Under the pieces are notes generated by a model. It worked only from the letters and a program-made list of their open reading frames with translations. It was not told the origin of the DNA and did not search any database. The position numbers were made by a program, and so were the translations under genes. A stretch of 64,000 nt of DNA. It comes from Astrothelium macrocarpum (lineage: Eukaryota > Ascomycota > Dothideomycetes > Trypetheliales > Trypetheliaceae). The stretch covers positions 1 to 64,000 of the forward strand of contig JAGEMR010000091.1 of NCBI GenBank assembly GCA_021030915.1. Reading direction: 5' to 3'. Numbering within the stretch: position 1 is the stretch's first letter; every line of letters starts with the position of its first letter. Shown piece by piece: positions 1 through 8,843 of this stretch.

Positions 1-1340
1 CGAATTCAAAATTGAAAATAAAATATGAAATTCTGGCCATTCAATTAATCGAAAAAAAAGATTTCGTATAATCATTAAATTGATTAATATTTTATGAAAA
101 ATCTTTTATTTTCATTGAAATATCTTTTTATATATCAAATATTCAAATTCATTCATTTCATATATATCTTTCATAATTCCGTGATAAAAATCCAAAAATT
201 GAAAAATAGAAATTTATTTTATATGAGATATATGAAGATCAACACAAATTTTATACTGAATCTTGAAATGATTTTGAAAATTAATTATGATAATTATTTT
301 ATACAAATAATTCTTAAATACGTAATAAAGAATTGTTCTATTATTTTCTTTTTCAGATTTATTCTTTTATGATTTACGAATGTATTGATGGATAATAGAG
401 ATTTATTTTTAATCCTTTTTTCATATATTCACAATTTCAGAAGAAGGAATGATAAAAGAAATTTCAGAATTGGATGCCATCTTACAAAAATCTTGTATAA
501 GAATAAAATGGAAAAATTTTTTTTAATATGAAAGCTAATTCGGGTAATCGGATAAAAGTCGGGATAACATTGAATAATTTATCCAATCCAATTCTAATTC
601 ATTAGTTATGAATTATTCAAATAATTAATAATACCCGCTTATCATTCCGATGTCTGAGCCAATCACATAGAAGGAAATTGATAGATTTGTAGCATGGAAT
701 TTGAAGTAAAGTATAGAGAACGACCTTCTCAGAGCAGAATTTTCGAATCTTAAAGAGATAATTCAAATTCAGAAACACCACAAAAATCGCCGAAAGCAGT
801 TAGAAATGCCTTCTCAATTCGGTGGAATTGTATTCTATACTCCCAGCAAAATCACATTTGTTCGTGAATTACAATAATAATAGAAAGAGGCAGAACAATT
901 TGAAAAGGAATAGAAGAAGATTCAGAAGATTCAGTAACAGGCTAATAAATAAATTGAAGCTGAACGTAAGATAGAACGAAAACGCGACCGATAGAAAGCT
1001 CAATAACGGTGGAAAGAGGAATGAACTGTTCAGACATAGCAGAAACAGAAGGCTGCTGAACAGCGAACAGCAAATAGACAGTTAAAGGCAGAAACACGTC
1101 AAAATAAACAGAAACGGCAGAAACAGCAGAAAACATCAAAAAAGATTCAGAATATTGTGTGTGTGAATAAAAAATGTGTTAATGAGATGGAAATATTTTC
1201 TGATCGAGATCATTTATAGCGAATAAAGCGAATCCCATAACGCTTTTTAGATTAAATTAATTACATCAAATAAAGCGTATAAATTTGTATTATTGATTCA
1301 ATTTATATGATCTCAATATTTATTGTTGTTATTGAGATAA
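1..1340. repeat. AT-rich, RIP-like tract
   Basis: Strongly AT-rich DNA with long A/T runs and no credible gene. Base composition changes abruptly near 1340-1400, where ordinary mixed-composition sequence begins. The only recognisable content is the transposase tail at 734-1186, whose glutamine codons have repeatedly become TAA or TAG. This is the C-to-T signature expected of repeat-induced point mutation (RIP) in ascomycetes. The open frames here contain almost only I, K, N, F and Y codons and are composition artefacts. Confidence 0.75.
734..1186 (+). mobile_element. Relic of a pogo/Fot1-type DDE transposase, C-terminal tail
   Basis: Reading one plus-strand frame through stops gives the characteristic tail of fungal pogo/Fot1/Tan1-like transposases. 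A leucine/isoleucine helix with KNRRKQL comes first, then the diagnostic FGGIVFYTPSK and VRELQ, then a lysine/glutamine-rich coiled coil (EAERKIERKRDR, AEQRTANRQLKAETRQ). The in-frame stops fall where family members carry glutamine, as expected from CAA/CAG to TAA/TAG transitions. The catalytic DDE core is not recognisable upstream, so the element is dead. Family membership rests on motif memory, not on a search. Confidence 0.7.
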
Positions 1341-1403
1341 TCTAATTTGAACGTGTGGTGATGAGAACGAGTTTGGTGTCCGGGTCCCGGGATCGTCCGG
1401 GTC

Positions 1404-2056
1404 GTGGTGAAAACTCCTACTATTCGAAACCTAGATAACTCCCTCTCTGCTTTACAAATAGCTTCAAGCATGGATATCTGGCCATCGAGTCCTATAATCG
1501 TAAGCGCGCAGGTCAAACAGCTCGTCCTACGATTCTTCGAAATTAGCGACTCTGCGGATCCTGCATCAGGCAAGTTATTCGCTAGTGAACTGTTTAGAAA
1601 GGATGGGATCTTCACCACTCACAAGACATTAGTATTTAAAGGACATGATGGTGCGTCATGATTTTATACATTGCCATGTATAGCAAAGGATTGATCACAA
1701 CATCAAATTACCAACGCAACAGCTTTATTTAAAGTTTGATCTGGCTAATATAGCAATATAACTGAACAGAAATCGCCGCAAGTCGTGAAAATAACAACCC
1801 TCTAATTACATCTCGCTCACATCAGCTTGTCCGTATCTACGCGGTCAACTCTCCGGCAAACGACCTCTTGGTTCTAGTAAACTTCACGATTGGGTTGAAA
1901 GATGGAAGTAATGTCAGCTTTGATTTTACGGCGCGGTTTCTTGTAGCTATAGAACAGGAAGAGGAGAAGTTTCAGCTTGTCCAGATCTGGTCCGACCCTA
2001 CAGACATGTTGACAGCCATCAACAAAGCAAGCGAAGCACTTGCTCTCCAGAAGTAG
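1404..2056 (+). pseudogene. NTF2/SnoaL-like small protein, 5' end missing or altered
   Basis: Two coding segments join cleanly. The first ends at 1650 (...KGHD), an intron runs 1651-1769 (GTGCGT...ACAG), and the second continues in phase as E-IAASRENN to a TAG at 2054-2056. The product of about 178 residues has the alternating hydrophobic pattern of fungal NTF2/SnoaL-like proteins. This shows in LVRIYAVNS, LLVLVNFTIGLKDGS, FDFTARFLVAIE and QLVQIWSDP near the end. No ATG opens the first segment: the frame starts at a GTG at 1404, and the first in-frame ATG is inside it, at about 1470. The start lies directly at the edge of the RIP-like tract, so the 5' exon was probably lost or mutated. An unseen upstream exon is the alternative. 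The family call is by pattern only. Confidence 0.45.
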
Positions 2057-2289
2057 CACTCAATCTTCGATGTGCTGCACATCTCTGGCAGCTGATGGTA
2101 TGCACTCGGGAGCCGGTGAAGTTGACCTCCTTAGACTGGAAGCGAAACCGCTCGGCTATTCCAACCTTATCAATGGTCAGCATAGCGAGAACTTAAAAGG
2201 TTCAAAAGAGAGCCCAGATAAAAAGGCAACTACAAAGAAAGGCTTGAAGGCTTGTCGCAGTAGACGCGAGATGGTTGTAAAAAGCAAAG

Positions 2290-2690
2290 TTAAATTGAGA
2301 AATATGGCCCGCCGTGTATATAGTCTAGTTCCGCTCTGATTCGTCTGGGTAATCAAGGTGGTCACTGTATCCGAGGAAACATCAATGACCAACAATACGT
2401 CCATCTCATGGTTATTAGCTAAGTCACTCCGTCTCGTGTTGGAGATAACGATCGGCTCCAAGGTGAGACGTATATCCAACCTTGTTTCGGCCAGCACCTT
2501 TCTGAATTGAAGCACAAACTCCAGTATCGGATCCAAACAGTATCTCGGTAACAGCTTTTAGTCCTAGAGTAGGGTTTAGGCCAGCAAGGGTTTTTAACTT
2601 TGTGGTTCCACGTGCATTGTATTTTGTTCTTCGAAGTTCGGCGTATCATCTTTCGTTTGCGCGTGAGCGGTTTACGCACATGCATATATC
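2290..2690 (-). pseudogene. Frameshifted remnant, family not recognised
   Basis: On the minus strand one frame reads a coherent peptide (TKLKTLAGLNPTLGLKAV, TEILFG). It then stops making sense, and the next frame takes over at about 2536 with DPILEFVLQFRKVLAETRLD, IRLTLEPIVIS and DVLLVIDVSSDTVTTLIT. The two pieces meet within a single base, so this looks like one gene with a one-nucleotide frameshift. An assembly error at this base would look the same. No start codon or splice context could be fixed. The strand LLVIDVSSDTVTTL resembles an alpha/beta core strand, but I do not recognise the family. Confidence 0.35.
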
Positions 2691-2699
2691 TGGCTTGGG

Positions 2700-3790
2700 T
2701 TGCGCTGTCTTGAAGCGATTTGCATGAGTCTTAATACCCCACACATTCCTTTTCCAGAAATGTCCAGGCCTTGTACTCGAAACACTTGAAAGGAAAATCT
2801 GGTTTTTGTTAGTTGTGAAAGCTTATGGAAATGTTTTGTGTAATTCGGATATGTATGCGCTTGTAGACAAAGACCTCGCGAAGCATCTGCAATTCTATTA
2901 TTAGCTACACACCATATCTCGTTTCTGCAATGATGTGGTTCGTTTATTCAGCATGTCCATACTAATGCATCTCGATGGTGGGCCAATTCAAAGCAAGTAT
3001 TAGAAACTGACGATGACCTCCACACAGGAATTCCCATTAAATGTTCAAAACAATCTTCATATATTCGGAACTGAGCTAGACAACTATTTGATTAGTCTAT
3101 TGAATAATTGTTTGAAAGGGTAGTCAAGTAGCTCATGGAACGGGTAGTGGAGCAGTTATGTTAACAGCTTTCAGGAGCCTCGAAGTTCAATGGAGAGCCA
3201 TAACATCAGGACAAGTTCGAATGTTAAATAGCACCAACCCCTTAAAGCGTGTGCATATGCTCGCTCGAGATCAATGGATTCCTGTCAAAAGATCTTTCGT
3301 GTGCAGTAATCCACTGAATCAGAGTAAGGAACAACGTCTTTGCGGATCCGCCTAAAAGCTTGGGATAGGGATGATCGATCTCCATGAGCCTGGCCGACTT
3401 TGGTCTTTGAATTCTCATCAGTAAGACACCGATAGGGTTTCGCATCGTAATGTTGCTGATGCGAATGCGGACGGTCATGATTCTCTTAGAAGTGGCTGTC
3501 CACATTGAAGAGTATAGATCGCTGTATCTGAAGGCGTGTCTGAGTGATGCTCTTGCAAATCATGATGGCATCGTCCGTTTCAGCAAGAATGACCAGATCT
3601 GTTGGCGCGCACTGCTCAGAATGACTGGAGCCCTCTGGCTTAGCTAGCGTTGACGATTCAACGAGTTCAGTTTCAAGCCTGCTTCATCCTAGCAGGGAAG
3701 GTAATCCGCGGCTATTGCTGAAGAAGTTGTTGCTTCGGAGTACATGTAGACCCACAAAGGCGAGAGAGATGCTTGCGTCAGTGCATAGAT
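2700..3790. other. Intergenic, nothing recognised
   Basis: About 1.1 kb. Only open frames under 90 codons, none with family resemblance or usable splice context. It separates the damaged genes at 1.4-2.7 kb from the 3' end of the minus-strand gene beginning at 6173. Confidence 0.5.
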
Positions 3791-3791
3791 T

Positions 3792-6173
3792 TTACATTCC
3801 CGCCGGGACATTTGACTTGAACCCAGTTACGTTTGGAATAGCGTCTTGCATCGCTTTGAGGCTGTCCTCTCTTTTCTTCCTTGCTTCTCTATAGCGCTTG
3901 AAACGCCTCCTCCAATAGAAAGTCTCCATCATTCCTTTCAGCATCTCAATACTTGCCAACTCTTCGATATGTTGGAGCCTCGCTCTTCGCTTGATAGACC
4001 TTTCCAATAGCGTTGAGTCTTCGCTGTCGATCGACCGTTTTATCTCTATGCCATTCGAGATTTTCCAATCACCAAAATAGTGCGCGTCTTTGTAATACGT
4101 AAGTATTTTGAGGACCTCCGAGGAGTTGAGGCCAAGGATAGCATCCGCGCAAAATAGACACTCGTGGAAGAAGAAGTTCAAACGCTTGCGACGAACGTGA
4201 ATTCGTGAGATGGGAAGGAATCGTAGTTGACTGGCAAGGTTTGCAGTAAAGTCGGTGTACTTGAGAGAATCGGAGGTGGTATGTTCGGAAACAAGATGTG
4301 AAGAGATTTGGGGAATTGTGAACTGATCTTCGTAAATCAACATTTTAAAAGGATTGTCGAGAGCCTAGCCATTTTAGCAAAGCCTTTAAAAATCTAAGAT
4401 GACCAGAGTCCTACATGAATCAGATTGGAAAGCCTCTCATTTGGTATGTAGCGGCTACCAGAAGTGTCGATCGAATTCCACGCTTTTTGAAACGAGTCAA
4501 ATTCTGACAAATTCACCGTTGGATGTCCGAGTCGTTTTGCTTGCAAATTGTAGATCTCAAGCTCAGATTGCTGTCCGCTTTGGGATGCCAGATGTTCCGC
4601 AATATAGCCTCGATTAAGGTGAGTGTTGAATGGCGTTAGATTCTGGAGAAAGCTCAGTGTGGTGTGCAGCTTGACAGCCAATTCGTCCAACCTGGTTGGA
4701 TCCGGTGTTATCCCTTTAGTGGCTTCATCGCACAGCGCCAAAAGCTCATCAAAAGGATTCCTCTTCCTTCCTAGATCCACAGATTTCACAGCTTGTTCTG
4801 TCATAATACGGTCAGTATCGGAGTGTGCTCTTCGTTTTTCCCTTCGAGCGACCGAGCGATGGATGCCGCCGACGCTCTTCACTTGCGGTGTGCTGTGGAC
4901 TTTTCGAAGAGGTTCTAGCGAACCGGACTCTCTCAGTGATCTTATCAAGTCCGCCTGTCTCCGTCCTGATGCCTCATGAGTTTGATATGAGCTCTTTCTC
5001 TGAACCTCAGAAGTCTGCATATGATTCCCTTCGGCCACATCGGAATCCTTTGGTATAATTATTCTGTTGGGTAAAGAATGATGTCTTTTGCGGGATTGAT
5101 CGTCTTCGAGCTCGTGGATAGCATTGTCTTGCTTATCGATCCATCCGAGGCCATCATCGATACTCAGGCCAGCCAAGTCATTTTGAGTGGCGATGGTGCT
5201 CGGCTCAGCGACCAGGTGCTCTTTGATAGGGTCCAGATCGATCAGATTACCACTTATAGAAGACTTTTGTAGACGGAGAGGTTCAAAATCAGCAGGAGAA
5301 AGACAGTCGTTCAGGTGGTTCTCGCCACCAGCATTGATAGCATCCAGTTCTTGATCAATTTCATCGAGCACATCATGTAAGGTAACACTCGAAGTGTCAG
5401 TATTGCTCTCATTAGACTGCAAGAGCGCTTCATTGCTGGCCTGTAACCTTTGCTTCATGAATGATGCCAAGGTAGATTTGTATGCGTGAGAATTGAGGAT
5501 CTCCTGGTCAAAGTCAAAGGCCATGCTGAACCTCTTGAGATCATCTGGAACCGCTTCGATGGGCGTGCGAACAGACTGCTCATCTCTGAGCCACCTCAAA
5601 GACGATGATTCATCCCGGGGCTTTTCAATGATTCGACGACTTTCTCTTCGTCCAAGCACGATATCCTGTTGGGAGCGATCAGGCCTGAACGTTGGTCAGT
5701 TAGTTCCAAGCCGCTTGATTGTGTTGGTTATTAGCTAACAGCTGTGCGACTTGTAGTAGAAAGCTCAGGGCTTGAACGTGATCACGTAGGAGCTCTTGAT
5801 ACTCATGGAGCTCATCAGCCTTCCACACATATTTCATTCGCTCAAGGATCAGCGCCGTCCCCGATTCATTATTCAAGCGAAATGAGTGATCCTTCAGGTT
5901 TTGTAGCGTTGTTCCACATGCCTCCAGAGATTGACTGAGATCATCTCGGAGCTCTGGTGACCATATCGACTCTGGCGGAGATTGATCAAGCCAGAGCGCA
6001 ATGTGCTTGACAGCAGATTCAATGCCATGAAGCTGACTGGAGAGCAGTTGCAGTATGTTGGCAGCTTCTTTGAACTTATGTTGAAGATCATGCAAATTTT
6101 TAATGCTCTTAGCAGCAAGCTCGGCCAGTTGAACACAGCTTGCGATGACACCAATTGCCTCAGCGAAAGGCAT
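3792..6173 (-). CDS. STAND-type N-terminal domain fused to a Cch1 calcium-channel-like cytoplasmic tail
   Basis: Three exons (6173-5740, 5684-4415, 4364-3792) give 758 residues. The 55-bp intron (GTTAGC...TTCAG) and the 50-bp intron (GTAGGA...GCTAG) both preserve phase. Residues 1-144 are all-helical, starting MPFAEAIGVIASCVQLAELA, the pattern of the fungal N-terminal domain placed before NTPase cores in STAND proteins (Pfam PF17111-like). Residues about 145-530 are polar and probably disordered. From about 540 the sequence resembles the C-terminal cytoplasmic part of fungal Cch1. There is an EF-hand-like segment (FQKAWNSIDTSGSRYIP), then NPFKMLIYEDQFTIPQI, a helical region with ERSIKRRARLQHIEELAS, and an IQ-like basic helix FYWRRRFKRYREARKK at about 716-731. 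No transmembrane segment and no NTPase domain were seen. It cannot conduct ions; a calcium/calmodulin-sensing adaptor is an inference. Confidence 0.7.
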
Positions 6174-6943
6174 ACTTTAGGAGAGGTGAACAGTAGCATG
6201 GCACGCGAGATGCAAACGGGCGATCATCATGCATAAAACAGATCACTTTAGCTCCACGCCATGTATTGTTGTGGCTGCCACCACCTATGTAATAACAGGT
6301 GTAGACACGCGCTAATTGGGGGCCAGAACTAGACATCCTCAATCGTTGCCTGGCCCGCTGTCAACCACAAACGTGTAGAAGGCGGACAATCGGTGAGCGA
6401 TTAAGCTTCAATTTAGCCTGTAGAGCATTATTGCAAGTACTTTTAGATCCATCGGGAATCTTACAATATCGAATTTGGCTTTTGAAAGCACCAGACACGT
6501 GTCGTAATTGACGAAATGAACGCCATGTCCCAGAATCCAGCCGTGATGAGTCACTGCTTTCAAACTTTGATCGCGCTCCATTTGATTAAATTCTGTGTAC
6601 CAGGAAACCCTATGGCCACAATATGGACGAATCTCGGTCGTGATGTGTTTCTTGAAATAGCGCAAGGATGAGGTGTTTAGCGCTGCAAAAGCTATGACGG
6701 CATTGGCGTTTTTTCCACCCGTCCATTTCGAAGGCTGGCGATGCTTCTAATCTTCAATCTGTACTGGCATGTCTCGAGCTCTATTTTCTTACATACGTTT
6801 GATTTTGTATTTCATCTATAACATATGTATTACGAATGTCTTTCACAACGTGACTCACATAACGGCAGTTTACGAGTAGTCTCCCATCTTCATATCACGC
6901 ACACTCTCAATCCTTTCCCCCGTTCTGATCCAACTCTTTAGCC
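6174..6943. promoter_or_regulatory. Divergent intergenic region
   Basis: Separates two divergently transcribed genes (start at 6173 minus, start at 6944 plus) and so holds both promoters. An 85-codon minus-strand frame at 6408-6665 has no recognisable family and is probably chance. Pyrimidine-rich sequence with CTCTTTAGCC lies directly before the ATG at 6944, as is common upstream of fungal starts. Confidence 0.4.
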
Positions 6944-7885
6944 ATGGTCTTCGGCTTCGCCCTCGCCCTCCCGATCGTCACATCCTCGGGCATTGCGACC
7001 GTCACTGGCGTCGCGGAGGGCGTCCACCATCAGAAACAGCAGAATCGGGAAGCTGCGAACGAGAAGCGGATGGAGAAATTCTACGTCGACGTCTTCTGCT
7101 CTGCCCGCCACCCGCGAGCACACGAGATCGACGGCGGCATGGTGGTGCTGCGCGACGAGCGGGCTTGGATCGCGCGCGTCGACCCTGCGACGGGAGAGCC
7201 GACAGGTGCGGAGGCTGCGTCGCATCCTTGCGCTGCATTCTACTTGACTTACCCGGGCGAGACGCAGCCGCAGCCACGAGGCCTCGTATCGACGATTTCA
7301 AAAGACCCGCCAATGCTGAATTGGCTATACGTGGATCGGGATACATTGGAGGTGCGGTATGGGAACCGTACGAGGAGCATTGAGCACATAGTGGGGGATT
7401 GGGATTGGACGGATGAGAATGTGGAGGAGGGTGCGGAGGAGCGGAAGAAGAATGCTGGGTGGATTATGGAGACGAAAGACGCCCAAAAAGGAAATGGGAA
7501 GTGGAAAAGGGAAAACGAAGACGAGCCGAAGGGTAAGGATGATTGTCCAGGTGCAGGCCTGACGTTGGAGGGGTGGGAGGGGTTTATGGCAGTATGGCAA
7601 GATTCGCGAGAAGTAGAATTTGAAGTGGAGTTAGACCTTGGGAAGGGCGCAGGGATGCAAAAATACACAGTCACAAAGACGATAAGAGCGGGGTGGGCAG
7701 TGCATTTTGATAGGAATGAGGATGGTTTAAAGAGCATGCAGAAACAGGGCAAACCCGTCCTTGAGATCAGCTTAGAAAGAAGACTGTTACCAGAGGAGGA
7801 GCAAAAGAAAGGTGAAGACGAAGAGGACAAGGATAAACCCAAGATGAATATGATGGGAGGCGTCAAGACAACGCAAGAGAAGTGA
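6944..7885 (+). CDS. Conserved-looking fungal protein of unknown function
   Basis: A single uninterrupted exon of 313 codons starting at an ATG in good context (GCCATGG). The N-terminus has a short hydrophobic stretch with small residues (MVFGFALALPIVTSSGIATV), which could be a membrane-touching helix or weak signal, followed by a charged region. The central part has conserved-looking segments such as KFYVDVFCSARHPRAHEI, GGMVVLRDERAWI, AFYLTYPGE and LNWLYVDRDTLEVRYGNRT. Then comes a highly charged lysine/glutamate linker and a second block (LTLEGWEGFMAVWQDSREVE, WAVHFDRNEDGL, LEISLERRLLPEEE). The C-terminus is low-complexity and acidic/basic. Coding is well supported by length and codon use. 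I recall similar unnamed single-exon proteins in ascomycetes but cannot assign a function. Confidence 0.8.
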   Translation: MVFGFALALPIVTSSGIATVTGVAEGVHHQKQQNREAANEKRMEKFYVDVFCSARHPRAHEIDGGMVVLRDERAWIARVDPATGEPTGAEAASHPCAAFYLTYPGETQPQPRGLVSTISKDPPMLNWLYVDRDTLEVRYGNRTRSIEHIVGDWDWTDENVEEGAEERKKNAGWIMETKDAQKGNGKWKRENEDEPKGKDDCPGAGLTLEGWEGFMAVWQDSREVEFEVELDLGKGAGMQKYTVTKTIRAGWAVHFDRNEDGLKSMQKQGKPVLEISLERRLLPEEEQKKGEDEEDKDKPKMNMMGGVKTTQEK

Positions 7886-8522
7886 AAATTGGGCCACTCT
7901 GACGTGAAAGAATGCAAAGCATCGACACAAGGAGGATTGGATCCAATCACCAATTCCACGGCTTTGGAAAAGGCCCGAGGCATCAGCCGAGGAGAGCCGA
8001 TGTTCACCCGTGGCATTAGGAAATCTAGACGGAGACTCATACCTCTCGTGCTCATGGAGAGGATAAATCTCTGCTCATGAAAGGGCTCGTTGCTCGCCGA
8101 GGGCACACGAATGGGGAAGGGCTATTTTGCGTGGAATTGAGAGATTATGAGAAGCAAGAGTAGTTGGGGGGACGACTGGTACTCCTGGTTGACAAGTTTC
8201 TTTGGAACAACATACGAGCTCATGCCCTTACTGATGACATGCCGTAGTCACCTTGCACGGCAAAGCGGATACGAATATAGAAATCCTTCTTTATTCTATG
8301 AATATCCAAGGTGCCGACGCGTTGAGGAGTCGACCTAACGCGTGTAATCGAGCAAACATGCATTCCCATAAAACATGTAACTTGCCAGAAACAGTCGTGA
8401 ATTCATAGCCCCAACGCTATCTCCCCAAACTACCAAACACTCGCAGACCCCCCCGAACTCGCTTGTGGTCCTCTTCCCAATCCTTCAGCACCTCGTCCGA
8501 GCAATCTCCAATCGGCAACCCA
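7886..8522. other. Intergenic between convergent genes
   Basis: About 640 bp between the stop at 7885 (plus) and the stop at 8523 (minus), so it should hold both 3' UTRs. No further gene seen. Confidence 0.5.
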
Positions 8523-8843
8523 TTACTCATCGGCAAAATCGCCCAAGTCATCGCCACCATGATGCACTGGGCCCAGGCGGAGAAACCTGAAAGTCGCTGG
8601 TGGACTTTCTCCCGCCGCTGCTGCAGCCCGCTTACGCTCTTCCAGCATGACGGCCAGGCTACCGACCGCCGTACCTGTACGACTGTCGACGGAGGCTGGC
8701 TCGGGGCTAGACGACGACAGCGCGCTTCTGCTAACGTCGGAAGCTGGCGGATCAGGGAATGTGGAGGATTGCACCGGAGCGAGGGTGAGGAAGTTAGAGT
8801 CGGAGCGGGGACGGATCTGGATCGGCTGAGTAGCGGAAGCCAT
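8523..8843 (-). CDS. Small conserved-looking fungal protein, unknown function
   Basis: An intact 106-codon minus-strand frame with an ATG start. The first 55 residues are serine/proline-rich and probably disordered. The C-terminal third is helix-like and looks constrained: VGSLAVMLEERKRAAAAAG followed by TFRFLRLGPVHHGG and a short acidic end (DDLGDFADE). The closing motif FRFLRLGPVHHG resembles the ending of a family of short fungal proteins I have seen annotated only as hypothetical, in which FLKLGPVHWG is followed by an acidic tail. No signal peptide or membrane segment. An overlapping frame continues further 3', but the frame chosen has the better protein character. Function unknown. Confidence 0.55.
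   Translation of the reverse strand: MASATQPIQIRPRSDSNFLTLAPVQSSTFPDPPASDVSRSALSSSSPEPASVDSRTGTAVGSLAVMLEERKRAAAAAGESPPATFRFLRLGPVHHGGDDLGDFADE

Noticed and set aside
94..372. 92-codon plus-strand open frame in the first 400 bases
   Set aside because: Only I/K/N/F/Y-rich codons in AT-rich RIP-like DNA; no domain or start context.
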